A stretch of 64,000 nucleotides of DNA from Mycolicibacterium canariasense (GTDB lineage: Bacteria; Actinomycetota; Actinomycetes; Mycobacteriales; Mycobacteriaceae). Below are positions 1 to 8,454 of this stretch, in pieces. The notes under the pieces were generated by a model that saw nothing but the letters and a program-made list of their open reading frames with translations, was not told where the DNA came from and did not search any database. Position numbers and translations under genes: made by a program. Position 1 is the stretch's first letter. Each line of letters opens with the position of its first letter. The stretch lies in NCBI RefSeq assembly GCF_002101555.1, contig NZ_LQOL01000072.1, positions 1-64,000 of the forward strand. The letters run 5' to 3'.

Positions 1-306
1 CTCATTTTCGAGAGACCTCGACCTCTATCCCGGCAACGACGCGCCAACCACCTCTACACCCTCATCTGTGAAGAGCCGACAAACTACGGATGCGATAGTC
101 GATATGACCGCCCTATCCGGTTGTCGATATCTGCCGGAAGCGGATTCAGATATCGGCTTACGTCACTTTTGACAAGCAGCATGATGTCTGTCGTCGGAAA
201 CTCTATGTGTTCGCCGTGAATCGTGAACCGCGCGGTAGTTGCGATGTGAAGCACTGTGTACCCGCTGGTAGCCTGCAATGGCAATCCAACAGATGGGGTA
301 ATTCCA
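1..306. other. Upstream region, no convincing gene
   Basis: The left edge up to the Lsr2 start is lower in GC than the rest of the window. Short open stretches exist in two plus frames but lack mycobacterial codon bias, a ribosome-binding site or recognisable protein, so no gene is called. It probably carries the promoter of the Lsr2-like gene. Confidence 0.5.
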
Positions 307-669
307 ATGGCCGAACGTGTCGTCCGCCAACTAATTGACGACTTGGATGGTTCCGAGATTCCAAATGGCGGCGGGGAGCGTATCGAGTTCTCGCTGCGCG
401 GCGTCGAGTACCAGATCGACCTGGCTGCCGGCAACATCGCCAAGCTGGACAAAGCACTGAAGCCGTATATCGATGCGGCGGTAAAGGTTCGCGGCGGGCG
501 TTCGCGGCGGGCGGTGAAATCTATTTCTACCAACGGTAGCGGTAGCGCGAGTGGGTCAAAAGAACAGCTCGCGGCCATTCGTAAGTGGGCAAGGAAGAAC
601 GGGTACGAGGTTTCCGATCGGGGTCGTATCAAGGCCGAGGTCCTCGAGGCTTTCGAGGCCGCTCACTAG
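307..669 (+). CDS. Lsr2-family nucleoid-associated protein (paralogue)
   Basis: A 120-residue protein of the Lsr2 family, the H-NS-like xenogeneic silencer of mycobacteria. The N-terminal half (MAERVVRQLIDDLDGSE..., then FSLRGVEYQIDL) matches the Lsr2 dimerisation/oligomerisation domain. A Gly/Ser linker at about residues 80-88 leads to a C-terminal DNA-binding domain ending IRKWARKNGYEVSDRGRIKAEV, with the RGR motif that inserts into the minor groove of AT-rich DNA. The ATG at 307 is chosen because it aligns with the usual Lsr2 start; an upstream GTG would add 17 unrelated residues. The core lysine- and arginine-rich linker of canonical Lsr2 is replaced by a Gly/Ser one and the gene stands alone, so it is probably a second copy rather than the housekeeping lsr2; this is inference. 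Confidence 0.88.
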   Translation: MAERVVRQLIDDLDGSEIPNGGGERIEFSLRGVEYQIDLAAGNIAKLDKALKPYIDAAVKVRGGRSRRAVKSISTNGSGSASGSKEQLAAIRKWARKNGYEVSDRGRIKAEVLEAFEAAH

Positions 670-672
670 ACT

Positions 673-706
673 TTCGCCCCCGAATGCCGTGGCATTCGGG
701 GGCGAA
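673..706. terminator. Bidirectional hairpin terminator
   Basis: Perfect 16-bp inverted repeat (left arm 673-688, right arm 691-706, 2-nt centre) between the convergent stops of the Lsr2 gene and the glycoside hydrolase gene. There is no long U-run, as is common for mycobacterial terminators. It can serve both strands. Confidence 0.8.
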
Positions 707-722
707 TCGTCATCCGGTTGGG

Positions 723-2792
723 TTATTCCGATGTGGTGGTGCCCGTTGATGCACTCGCAGCGGCGCTCGACCGGCTATCCGATGCCGTCGCCGGACTGCC
801 GGACGCAGTCTCGGGCGAGTGCGGCTTGGTGTCGCGCTTGCTCTTGACGCCCGCCTTGGGCTTCACGGGCTTGACACCGCTCTGGCTGGTTCCGAATTTC
901 GCACCGGGCCGGGTGACCTTTTCACCGGTGGTGGAGTTGTCCGCTTTCGGTGTCGAGGCATCGGAGCCCTTCGCATCAGACTTCGAATCCGCTTTGGTAT
1001 CCGGCTTCGGTGTCGTGCCCGAGTCGGACTTGGTGTCGGAGGCGGTGTCGGAGGCGGTGTCGGTCTTCGGATCCGTCTTCGGATCGGTTGTCGTGTCGAC
1101 CTTCGGATCGGTTGTGGTGTCGACCTCGGGATCCGAAGCAGTGGTCGGCGTTGGATCGGCGGTCGGTTCGGTGGTGGCGGTCGGTTCGGTGGTGGCGACC
1201 GGTTCGGTGGTCGCAACCGGTTCGGTGGTGGCCACCGGTTCCGTCGCGGTGACCTCGGTGGCGGCCGTCTCCTCGGCCGTCGGGACGGTGGTCGCCGCCT
1301 CGTCTTGGGCATCCGGAACCTCGGATGCCTTTGTCTGCGTGGCCGTTTCGCTGTGCTTGACGGTCTCGGATGTGGTGTCGGAATCCGTGGTGTCCTTGGC
1401 GGTGACCGAATCCGCTGTGACGACCGCTGTGGTCACGGCGTCGGTGGCGGCCGCCGCCTTTTTAGCGCTTGCAACGCTCGACGTGGTCTTGACCCCGAAG
1501 AGTCCACCGAGCAGGTTCTTGACCACGTTCACCACTGTCGACAGCGCCATCGGGACGAAGTTGACGATATTGCTCACCACGGTGGCCACGGCGGTGAAAA
1601 GCTGCTGCACCAAGCCACCCAGACCGGTCGCCGGTGTCCCGGGCGGGTTGGTCGGGGGTGTGGTCCCGGTCAACTCCAGGATCAGTTGCCGGATCGCGTC
1701 GGCGGCTGCCTTGGGATTCCAGTTGTAGTCGAACAGCCCAAGGTGGTCTTCCTTGGTGGTGCTGTTCTGCGGTCCGGTGTCCTTGAGGTTGTAGATGAAG
1801 ATCGGGCCACCGTTGAGGAACTTCTGCCAGGACCGGACCATGTCCTCCAGATACTTGACCTGCTTCTCCTGGTCCTCCGGGGTGCCGGTGAGCGTCGGCT
1901 GGCCGTACTCGCTGATCCAGATCTTCAGATCGGAGTCGCCCTTGACGTCCATCAGGGCGCGAATGGCCTGCAACTGCGCCAGTGCCGAGGTGCCGGGCCA
2001 GGTGTTGGCCGGGCCCTGGCTGAATGGCAGCGTGTAGTTGTACGGGTGGAACGAGAGGGCGTCGAAGTAACCCTTGGCCCCGTTGGCGTACATCTGCGTG
2101 ATGAAGCTGACCGGGTCCAGGGACAGATTGCCGATAGTCAGGCCGGCGCCGACGACACCACCGATGACCTTGATGTCCTGATTGGTCGTCGTGGCCACCG
2201 CTTTGATCGCGGTATAGGCCTTCTTCAGCATCTCCGTATAGGAAGCGGCGTCGACGGGGTTCCATTCGAAGATGGCGTTGGGCTCGTTCCAGATTTCGTA
2301 CGCGGAGATCTTGCCCGCGTAGCGCTGCGCGACGGTGGCGGCGAATTTGGCGTACGCGTCGGGATCGGGGTGTCCGTTGGCGATGTTGCCGGCCCAAGCG
2401 GGCGTCTGGTTCAGCACACCGAGGATTCCCATCCCGCGATCGGCGGCGGCCTTGACGATGTAATCGGTCTTGGCCCAGTCATAGCTGGTGGAGTTGAGCG
2501 GCTGGACGGTGCGCCAGAAGACGCCGATGCGGACGTTGGTGACCCCGAGGGACAGCATCTTGTCCAGCGCCTTGTCCACGTCGGCGTTGCTCATGCTGTA
2601 GAGGTTGGACTCCGCGACACCGATCGTGGTCGGGGACTCTTCGATGGTCGCGGTGTTGATCACCTCATACGAGGCGTGACGCATGGTGGGCAACAGGTAT
2701 TGGCTTGTCGTTGCTGCGAATAGCGATATCGCAACCACCGCAATCGTGGATCTTACGGCGATGCGCCGGATCGGTCTGCGGGCATGATTCAT
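723..2792 (-). CDS. Secreted glycoside hydrolase (clan A-like) with low-complexity tail
   Basis: A 689-residue exported protein. Residues 1-35 form a signal/anchor (Arg-rich start, then VVAISLFAATTS). Residues about 55-375 form a TIM-barrel glycosidase of the GH-A clan (GH39/GH5-like): the acid/base Glu170 lies in YEIWNEPN and the nucleophile Glu295 in WISEYGQP. A hydrophobic amphipathic stretch (about 390-433) follows, then about 255 residues rich in Thr, Ala, Asp, Ser and Lys, including a hexapeptide repeat ATTEPV and DTTTDPK-type repeats. The ATG at 2792 is preferred over a GTG at 2831 because it has a G-rich ribosome-binding site and a clean signal peptide. The substrate is unknown, possibly a cell-envelope or environmental glycan. 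The tail resembles surface-exposed spacer regions. Confidence 0.8.
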   Translation of the reverse strand: MNHARRPIRRIAVRSTIAVVAISLFAATTSQYLLPTMRHASYEVINTATIEESPTTIGVAESNLYSMSNADVDKALDKMLSLGVTNVRIGVFWRTVQPLNSTSYDWAKTDYIVKAAADRGMGILGVLNQTPAWAGNIANGHPDPDAYAKFAATVAQRYAGKISAYEIWNEPNAIFEWNPVDAASYTEMLKKAYTAIKAVATTTNQDIKVIGGVVGAGLTIGNLSLDPVSFITQMYANGAKGYFDALSFHPYNYTLPFSQGPANTWPGTSALAQLQAIRALMDVKGDSDLKIWISEYGQPTLTGTPEDQEKQVKYLEDMVRSWQKFLNGGPIFIYNLKDTGPQNSTTKEDHLGLFDYNWNPKAAADAIRQLILELTGTTPPTNPPGTPATGLGGLVQQLFTAVATVVSNIVNFVPMALSTVVNVVKNLLGGLFGVKTTSSVASAKKAAAATDAVTTAVVTADSVTAKDTTDSDTTSETVKHSETATQTKASEVPDAQDEAATTVPTAEETAATEVTATEPVATTEPVATTEPVATTEPTATTEPTADPTPTTASDPEVDTTTDPKVDTTTDPKTDPKTDTASDTASDTKSDSGTTPKPDTKADSKSDAKGSDASTPKADNSTTGEKVTRPGAKFGTSQSGVKPVKPKAGVKSKRDTKPHSPETASGSPATASDSRSSAAASASTGTTTSE
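1161..1250 (-). repeat. 18-bp tandem coding repeat (ATTEPV)
   Basis: About five consecutive 18-bp units, the last degenerate, inside the tail of the glycoside hydrolase, each encoding the hexapeptide ATTEPV or ATTEPT. The unit length is a multiple of three, so copy-number change would not break the frame. Confidence 0.8.
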
Positions 2793-3216
2793 CGCGGTGA
2801 CCCCCGTTCTGACTCTGAGTGGTTCGAGCACCTGGCTGAAGACTGCTGCAAAACTTACGGGCTTGTCAGCAAATCAGCAAAATTTGTGAAAATCGGCTTT
2901 GACCTGGGAATTGCTACTCCCGAGTAAGGACTTACAGCAAATGGTCTAACTAGCGCACCAATTCGTGAGATGTGACCCATAAGCCGGGTTATGGCAAGCG
3001 AAGGGGCGACACGCCGAAGCGATGCCGGCGAGGTGCGCGCTTGCTCGGAGAATTGCCGTAATAGCAAGGTGTACAACCGATTTCATTGCCCGGCCGGGAT
3101 GGTGTGGGGCTGAACGGATATGGAACGATTCAGTACCTTGCATATTGGCAAATTTTGGTGCACTGTCCGCCGTTCGGCGGGCAGGCGCGATATTTACATT
3201 CTGGACAATTTTCTGT

Positions 3217-3234
3217 CGATACATCCGTGTATCG
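3217..3234. promoter_or_regulatory. Perfect inverted repeat, candidate operator
   Basis: CGATACA and TGTATCG, 7-bp arms with a 4-nt centre, in the divergent intergenic region. The size and symmetry fit a dimeric repressor site, but a hairpin in a leader RNA is also possible. Confidence 0.35.
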
Positions 3235-3316
3235 CTGCCCGCGGGCGCTCTTGTCGTCGCCTCGACTATCCGCAGGTCAACCCGCCCCGTGGGGAAAGAA
3301 CTCTTAGAGTTTGCTT

Positions 3317-3330
3317 AGTAAAATCTTACT
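3317..3330. promoter_or_regulatory. Inverted repeat upstream of FAD monooxygenase
   Basis: AGTAA and TTACT arms (5 bp) around AATC in an AT-rich segment about 60 bp upstream of the monooxygenase start. It could be an operator or overlap the promoter. Confidence 0.3.
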
Positions 3331-3391
3331 TTCCTTATTCTTGCGGTACTGTCCGAGGAGGCACTGTCCGATCGAAATAGTGGTGAGCCGG

Positions 3392-4768
3392 ATGGATCAG
3401 GTGAGGGAACATGCCGTGGTCATGGGAGCGGGTCCGGCCGGACTTCTCGCGGCACGGGTGCTGTCCGAGTTCTATCGGAGTGTGACGCTCGTCGAACGTG
3501 ATCGTCTGGGCGAACAACCAGCTCAGCGCAGGGGTATCCCGCAGGGGCGGCATCTGCACAGTCTGCTCAGCCGCGGCTCGGCCGCATTGGAGGAATTGTT
3601 CCCGGGGCTGCTGGCCGGGCTTTCCGAAGCCGGGGCGCACGTCCTCGACGAAGGAGACCTGTCGCGGGTGGACTTCAGATTTGGCTCCTACGGGTTCAAC
3701 CGTAGGGCGAAGTTCGCCGAGCCCGCAGCCTTGGTGCAGTATCTGGCCAGCCGACCGCTCATCGAGTTCCACCTTCGCCGCCGGGTACGCGCACTGAGCA
3801 ATGTGCGGTTCTTGGACGGCCATGACGTGATCGAGCCGATCGTCGCGAACAGAGGTCGTGTCGTCGGGGTTGCGGTGGCGAACCGGGGCAGCGGCGCCCG
3901 GACTTTGCTTGAAGCAGATCTGGTGGTGGACGCGATGGGACGTGCGACCCGCACGCCGGCCTTTCTGGACGGGTTGGGATATCCGCGTCCGGTTCAGCAC
4001 CGGTCGGCCTCAGATGCGACCTACTTCAGCCAATTGATCGGCATGCCGGCCGACGCGATCACCGAGCGGCTGGTGCTGGTCCGCGCGGAAACGGCCGCGG
4101 GCGGTCTGGTGGCGTACGAGAACGGCACCTGGATGCTGACCGTCACCCGGGCCGACGGCCCCCTCGACCCTCCCACCGACCTGGCCCAGCTGCGGGCTCT
4201 GGCCGCACCGCTGCTGACACCGTCGGTCGCGGCGGCGCTGCGTACGGCCGAGCCGCGGGGCGAGATTGCGGTGTTCCGGCACGCCGGTGGGACGTGGCGG
4301 CGCTACGACAAGCTGGACACCTTCCCGGAGGGGCTCCTCGTCATGGGAGACGCGCTCTGTGCGCTCAACCCCATCTGGGGACAGGGCATGACGCTGACGG
4401 CTATCCAGGCGCTGCTGTTGCGGGACTGCCTGAGCCAGGGCGGTACGCAGTTGGCGCCCCGCTTCTTCGGCGCCGCCGCCGCCACCATCGGACCGATCTG
4501 GGCGGTGAACCAGATGCGTGAGAGCTCGGCGCGGGAAGTCGGTTCGGTGTCCCGGCGCGTGGTCGGGTGGCTCACCGGGCAGGCTTTCCGGGCGGCCCGC
4601 CATGACATTGTCCTCACTGAGCGGTTTCTGCGGGCCGCCAACCTCATCGACCCGCCGCGGCGTGCGCGGGAACCGGCGCTCCTGGCCCGGGCGCTGGCGC
4701 TGTGCGTCAAGCGCACCGCGGTTGTTCGTGTCAGGCACGCACGCCGACTGGTGCGTCGCGCCGCGTGA
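3392..4768 (+). CDS. FAD-dependent monooxygenase (hydroxylase-type)
   Basis: A 458-residue flavoprotein of the aromatic-hydroxylase-like FAD monooxygenase family. The N-terminal Rossmann motif is VVMGAGPAGLLAARVL followed by LVERD. The central region has the DAMGR motif, and the FAD-ribityl motif reads VMGDALCALNPIWGQGMT. The ATG at 3392 aligns with the start of its paralogue at 58104-59489; GTG codons at 3380 and 3383 are alternatives. The gene is divergent from the glycoside hydrolase and followed 52 bp downstream by a small membrane-protein gene. The substrate is not predictable. An NAD(P)H-dependent hydroxylase or epoxidase of lipids or secondary metabolites is likely by family. Confidence 0.75.
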   Translation: MDQVREHAVVMGAGPAGLLAARVLSEFYRSVTLVERDRLGEQPAQRRGIPQGRHLHSLLSRGSAALEELFPGLLAGLSEAGAHVLDEGDLSRVDFRFGSYGFNRRAKFAEPAALVQYLASRPLIEFHLRRRVRALSNVRFLDGHDVIEPIVANRGRVVGVAVANRGSGARTLLEADLVVDAMGRATRTPAFLDGLGYPRPVQHRSASDATYFSQLIGMPADAITERLVLVRAETAAGGLVAYENGTWMLTVTRADGPLDPPTDLAQLRALAAPLLTPSVAAALRTAEPRGEIAVFRHAGGTWRRYDKLDTFPEGLLVMGDALCALNPIWGQGMTLTAIQALLLRDCLSQGGTQLAPRFFGAAAATIGPIWAVNQMRESSAREVGSVSRRVVGWLTGQAFRAARHDIVLTERFLRAANLIDPPRRAREPALLARALALCVKRTAVVRVRHARRLVRRAA

Positions 4769-4820
4769 TGGCCGGGCTGACCACCCGGCCCCGGCAGCAC
4801 CGATTGTTACCCTGGCTCAC

Positions 4821-5396
4821 GTGTCCGATGAGAACGAGCCCGACGGCGAGAACGTATCCGAGGATGCCGCGCCGGAAGCCGAGGAGGCCAAGTCCGGTTC
4901 GAATTTCGGCCCCGGGGTGTTGGCCACGATCGCGATGCTCGTGGCAATCGCCACGCTCGGCGCCTCCGCGTGGATGTGGCGCAATCCCATACAGGGCGAC
5001 GCCCCGGCTCCCACCGAGGCCGCGTCGCCGACCTTCTCCGATACCGAGAAGAGCGACGCCAAGACCAAACTGTGCGCCGCGTTCGAACTCGTCCGGGCCG
5101 GCGTGGCCAACAGCAGCGCACTGCAGGCACCTGGCGGTGACCAGGACGTGTCGGGCGCACTGGCGGTGGCGGCCAACGCCCGGTTGGCGCTCTACGGCGG
5201 CGGCCAGTATCTGCTGGCCCGGATCGAGCCCGCCGCGCCGCCGGAGATCGCCGACGCGGCCCGTAAGTTCGGTAACACGCTGATGGACATCGGCGCGGCC
5301 GCCATGGCGCAGGTGCCCAAGAGCGACCCCGGTCAGGATGCCCGGCTCAAGGACGCCGACGCCCAGAACGCCGCGGTCGAGGAGCTCTGCAAGTAG
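4821..5396 (+). CDS. Hypothetical one-TM membrane protein
   Basis: A 191-residue protein with an acidic N-terminal cytoplasmic segment, one transmembrane helix at about residues 33-52 (GVLATIAMLVAIATLGASAW) and an Ala-rich extracytoplasmic domain containing two Cys residues (TKLCAAF and a C-terminal EELCK) that could form a disulfide. This layout resembles small mycobacterial membrane proteins, but no function can be assigned. The GTG at 4821 is chosen because the upstream reading frame overlaps the previous gene and lacks character. The 3' end abuts a response-regulator remnant on the other strand. Confidence 0.65.
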   Translation: MSDENEPDGENVSEDAAPEAEEAKSGSNFGPGVLATIAMLVAIATLGASAWMWRNPIQGDAPAPTEAASPTFSDTEKSDAKTKLCAAFELVRAGVANSSALQAPGGDQDVSGALAVAANARLALYGGGQYLLARIEPAAPPEIADAARKFGNTLMDIGAAAMAQVPKSDPGQDARLKDADAQNAAVEELCK

Positions 5397-5402
5397 CGGG
5401 AA

Positions 5403-5885
5403 CCACCCGGGCGTGACGATCCGCTGCTCGCAGGCAAAGACGATGGCCGAGGCTCGGTCGCGTAGGGCGAGTTTGGTGAAGATGCGCCCGACATGGGTCT
5501 TGACGGTCAACTCGGAGATGAACAGCTCGCCGGCCATCTCCGTGTTTGTCCTCCCCTTGGTAATCAGGATCAGCACATCGCGTTCGCGTGGAGTGAGTTC
5601 GTTCAGCGCCGAACCGTCGGTGGTCGGTGCGCCTCAACTGCGATAGGTGTCCAGCACGCGGGCGGTCACCGCCGGGTCGCCTCGATACCGTCCACTCTCT
5701 TCATCCGCAGGTCCATCACCACCACGTCGGGGTGCAGTTTGTCGACGGCACCCCTCGTCCGCGTCGGAACATTCGCCCACCACGCGGACGCCGTGTTTCT
5801 CCCGCAGGATCAGGGTCAGACCGGACCGCACCAGCTCTTGGTCGTCGACGATCAGCGCGGTGACGATCTGCCCCGGCCCGGTCAC
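5403..5885 (-). pseudogene. NarL/FixJ-type response regulator remnant
   Basis: Decayed LuxR-type response regulator. Reading the minus strand: a receiver start TALIVDDQELVRSG is in one frame and breaks after ECSDADEG. The phospho-acceptor segment VDKLHPDVVVMDLRM is in a second frame and runs to IEATRR before a stop. VTARVLDTYRS then returns in the first frame and stops. After a deletion of roughly 60 codons the C-terminal helix-turn-helix (LNELTPRERDV ... ELTVKTHVGRIFTKL) is intact but detached and has lost its stop codon. At least two frameshifts and one deletion make function implausible. No partner histidine kinase lies nearby. Confidence 0.85.
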
Positions 5886-6036
5886 GACGTGTGCACCCGG
5901 TGCGGCGCTTCGGCGCCCGGGGCATAGGTACGGGATGACCAGGGTTGCGTTGTCGGCCATGATGTGCGGCTTCCACTTCGGTCATCTCTCGACGTCGGAC
6001 ATCGGCGATTCGGCGGCCGGTAGCGGTATCGGCCGT

Positions 6037-6053
6037 GTGAGAAAAAATCTCAC
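6037..6053. promoter_or_regulatory. Candidate DeoR operator
   Basis: Perfect inverted repeat GTGAGA and TCTCAC (6-bp arms, 5-A centre) about 120 bp upstream of the DeoR-type regulator. Further TGTGA/TCACA half-sites follow, so autoregulation of the sugar operon is plausible. Confidence 0.5.
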
Positions 6054-6140
6054 GGATGTGTGGACAAGTCACAAGCGGTGTCATAGATTCACACGCAATG
6101 AAAGAAGCGGCTGCAGATTGGCCAGTCAAGGTCACTGTTA

Positions 6141-6157
6141 ATGTGAATTTTACACAT
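6141..6157. promoter_or_regulatory. Second candidate DeoR operator
   Basis: ATGTG and CACAT arms around a 7-nt AT-rich centre, ending 17 bp before the chosen regulator start. It shares the TGTG/CACA core with the upstream repeat and is well placed to block transcription start. Confidence 0.4.
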
Positions 6158-6174
6158 CGGTGTGAGAGGTGACG

Positions 6175-6954
6175 GTGGACGCGAAAACCCGCCGCGATCG
6201 CATCGAGCAGCGACTCAGAAGCGATTTCGAGGTCGGTTACGCCGAACTCGCGGCCGAGTTCGACGTGTCCGAGATGACCATCCGGCGCGACGTGGAGGCC
6301 CTGGAGGCGCTCGGCGTGCTGCGCCGGGTGGTGGGCGGCGCGATCGCCGTCAAAGGCAAGGACGCCGAGCCGTCGTTCGCGACGCGGGTGGCCGACGCGG
6401 CCGAGGAGAAGCGGCATATCGCCGACGCCGTCGCCGATCTGGTGAGCCACGGCGAGACGCTGATCCTGGACTCCGGCAGCACCGCGCTGGCGGTGGCCCG
6501 GTCCCTGCGTGGCCGCCGGCTCGGCCTGACGATCGTCACGCCGAGCATCCTGGTGGCCCTGGAACTCGTCGACGAGCCCGACACCACCGTGGTGCTGACC
6601 GGCGGCGAAGTGCGCCCCGGCGAGCTGAGTCTGGTCGGGCCCACCGCCGAGGACACGCTGGCCAACTACAACTGCGACACCTTCGTCATGGGCGTCGCCG
6701 GCATCGACGTCGACCGCGGAATCTCGGACTACCACCACGGCGAGAGCCGGGTGAAGCGCTCGGCCAGCCGCCGCGTGGACCGGGTCATCGTCGCCGCCGA
6801 CAAGAGCAAGCTGGGCCGGGTCACCTTCGTCAGCATCGCCGCACTGGCCGATATCGGCGTCATCGTCACCGACGGTGAGCCCGACCATCCCGCCCTGGTC
6901 GCGGCCAGGGGAGCGGGCGTAGAGGTCATCTGCGTGGCCGGCGGTGCGGCATGA
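6175..6954 (+). CDS. DeoR/GlpR-family transcriptional regulator
   Basis: A 259-residue repressor with an N-terminal DeoR winged helix (YAELAAEFDVSEMTIRRDVEALEALG) and a C-terminal DeoRC sensor domain of the ISOCOT fold (LILDSGSTALAVARSL; VLTGGEVRPGELSLVGP; VIVAADKSKLGRV). This family binds phosphorylated sugar intermediates. The GTG at 6175 is preferred because GAGAGG sits 5 nt upstream; a GTG at 6169 lies inside that site. The stop overlaps the kinase start (ATGA), so the regulator heads the eight-gene sugar operon. The TGTGA-type repeats upstream are likely its operators. The effector is probably the product of the adjacent FGGY kinase, by inference. Confidence 0.88.
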   Translation: MDAKTRRDRIEQRLRSDFEVGYAELAAEFDVSEMTIRRDVEALEALGVLRRVVGGAIAVKGKDAEPSFATRVADAAEEKRHIADAVADLVSHGETLILDSGSTALAVARSLRGRRLGLTIVTPSILVALELVDEPDTTVVLTGGEVRPGELSLVGPTAEDTLANYNCDTFVMGVAGIDVDRGISDYHHGESRVKRSASRRVDRVIVAADKSKLGRVTFVSIAALADIGVIVTDGEPDHPALVAARGAGVEVICVAGGAA

Positions 6955-8432
6955 GCGACTACACCATCGGCGTCGACATCGGCACCACCGGCACCAAGAC
7001 GGTGCTGCTGCACACCGACCAGGGCATCGTCGCCACCGCCTCCCGGGAAACGGCCTTGCATTCCACCGGGCCGGGCATCGCCGAGGCCGACACCGCGCAG
7101 TGGCACCGCAACGTCGTCGAGTCCATCCGCGAAGTCCTGGCATCCGCCGAGATTCCTGCCGATGCCGTCGGGGCGGTCGCGACATCGGGCATGGTGCCCG
7201 CCGTCGTCCCGGTGGATCGGGCCGGAAAACCGTTGCGGCGAGCCATCCTCCAGAACGACGCCAGGGCACACCGCCAGGTGGCCGCGCTGGCGACGGAGCT
7301 GTCCGGGGTGGACCTGGTCACCCTCACCGGATCGGCGCTCACCCAACAGTCGGTGGCCCCGACCACGATGTGGCTGCGCGAGCACGAACCCGACGTGTAC
7401 GCCCGCACCGCGCACTGGGTCGGGTCCTATGACTGGGTCCTCACCGTCCTCGGGGCGCCCTGTCACGTCGAGCAGAACTGGGCGCTGGAGTCGGGGCTGT
7501 TCACCATCGACGGACCGGTCGCCGGCGCCGTGCTGTCGGCCGCCGGTCTCGATCCGGGCACCCTCGCGCCCGTGCACCGCCCCGGTACCCGCGTCGGCGA
7601 AGTCAGCCCGCAGGCCGCCGAACGCACCGGGTTACGGGCGGGCACGCCCTTGATCGTCGGCGGCGCCGATCACGTGCTCTCGGCGTACGCTGCCGGCGTC
7701 AACCGGCCCGGCGACGCGTTGGTGAAACTCGGTGGCGCCGGCGACATCCTGGTCGCCAGCGACAGCCAGGTGGTCGACGAACGCCTGTATTTGGACGCGC
7801 ACCCGGTGCCAGGACATTGGCTGCCCAACGGATGCATGGCCACCAGCGGTAGCCTGATCCGCTGGTTCCAGGCGCTGGTCGGCGGTGCCGAACTCACCAC
7901 GCTCGACGACGAGGCGGCGCGGCGGGCACCGGCCGAAATTCTGTGCCTGCCCTATTTCCTCGGCGAGAAGAGCCCGCTGCACGACCCGGATCTGCGCGGC
8001 ACGTTCGCCGGCCTGCACCTGGGACACACCAGGGCCGACATGTACCGGTCGGTGCTCGAGGCGATCGCCTTCGGCTTCCGCCACCACGTCGACGTCTTCA
8101 CCGATATCGGGATCCCGCTGAGCCGAGTGATGATCACCAACGGCGGCTCGAAATCCACCCTGTGGAAGCAGATTCACGCCGATGTGCTGGGCCTGGAGAT
8201 GCTGCCGGTGCGCGGGCATCCGGGGGCTTCGCTGGGCGCGGCGGTGATCGCGGCCATCGGAATCGGGGCACTGGACGATTGGTCTGACGCCGCCCGGTTC
8301 ATCACCTTGGACCCGCCGTACGTACCCGATCCGGCTCGTGCGGCGGCGTACGACACCGCTTACGCGACCTGGCGCGAACTCGGCGCCGCGATGGCACCGA
8401 TATCGCACCGATTGGCCCGAACCTCCCGATGA
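6951..8432 (+). CDS. FGGY-family carbohydrate kinase
   Basis: A 493-residue FGGY kinase (xylulokinase/gluconokinase/ribulokinase superfamily) that phosphorylates a pentose, polyol or keto-sugar with ATP. Visible features: phosphate-1 motif IGVDIGTTGTKTVLL, second ATPase lobe with VGGADHVLSAYAAGV and KLGGAGDILV, and the ITNGGSKSTLWKQIHADVLG adenosine region followed by GASLGAAVIA. Length is typical. It overlaps the DeoR gene by 4 bp and is followed 22 bp later by the binding-protein gene. Sequence alone does not separate xylulokinase from other FGGY activities, and the neighbouring SDR suggests a sugar alcohol oxidised to a ketose before or after phosphorylation. Confidence 0.87.
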   Translation: MSDYTIGVDIGTTGTKTVLLHTDQGIVATASRETALHSTGPGIAEADTAQWHRNVVESIREVLASAEIPADAVGAVATSGMVPAVVPVDRAGKPLRRAILQNDARAHRQVAALATELSGVDLVTLTGSALTQQSVAPTTMWLREHEPDVYARTAHWVGSYDWVLTVLGAPCHVEQNWALESGLFTIDGPVAGAVLSAAGLDPGTLAPVHRPGTRVGEVSPQAAERTGLRAGTPLIVGGADHVLSAYAAGVNRPGDALVKLGGAGDILVASDSQVVDERLYLDAHPVPGHWLPNGCMATSGSLIRWFQALVGGAELTTLDDEAARRAPAEILCLPYFLGEKSPLHDPDLRGTFAGLHLGHTRADMYRSVLEAIAFGFRHHVDVFTDIGIPLSRVMITNGGSKSTLWKQIHADVLGLEMLPVRGHPGASLGAAVIAAIGIGALDDWSDAARFITLDPPYVPDPARAAAYDTAYATWRELGAAMAPISHRLARTSR

Positions 8433-8454
8433 TCACGAAAGGAACCGTGCCGCA

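Larger units (their letters stand above)
2793..3391. other. Long divergent intergenic region
   Basis: About 600 bp between the divergent glycoside hydrolase and FAD monooxygenase genes. It is visibly more AT-rich than the genes and has no codon-biased ORF. It holds two good inverted repeats (3217-3234 and 3317-3330) and a 9-bp direct repeat ACTGTCCGA at about 3348 and 3363 flanking GGAGGC. It must carry both promoters; a small RNA is possible but cannot be shown. Confidence 0.5.

Noticed and set aside
819..2723. Long plus-strand ORF (634 codons) opposite the glycoside hydrolase
   Set aside because: Arg/Gly-rich translation without domains; a mirror frame of a clear GH gene with signal peptide and catalytic motifs.
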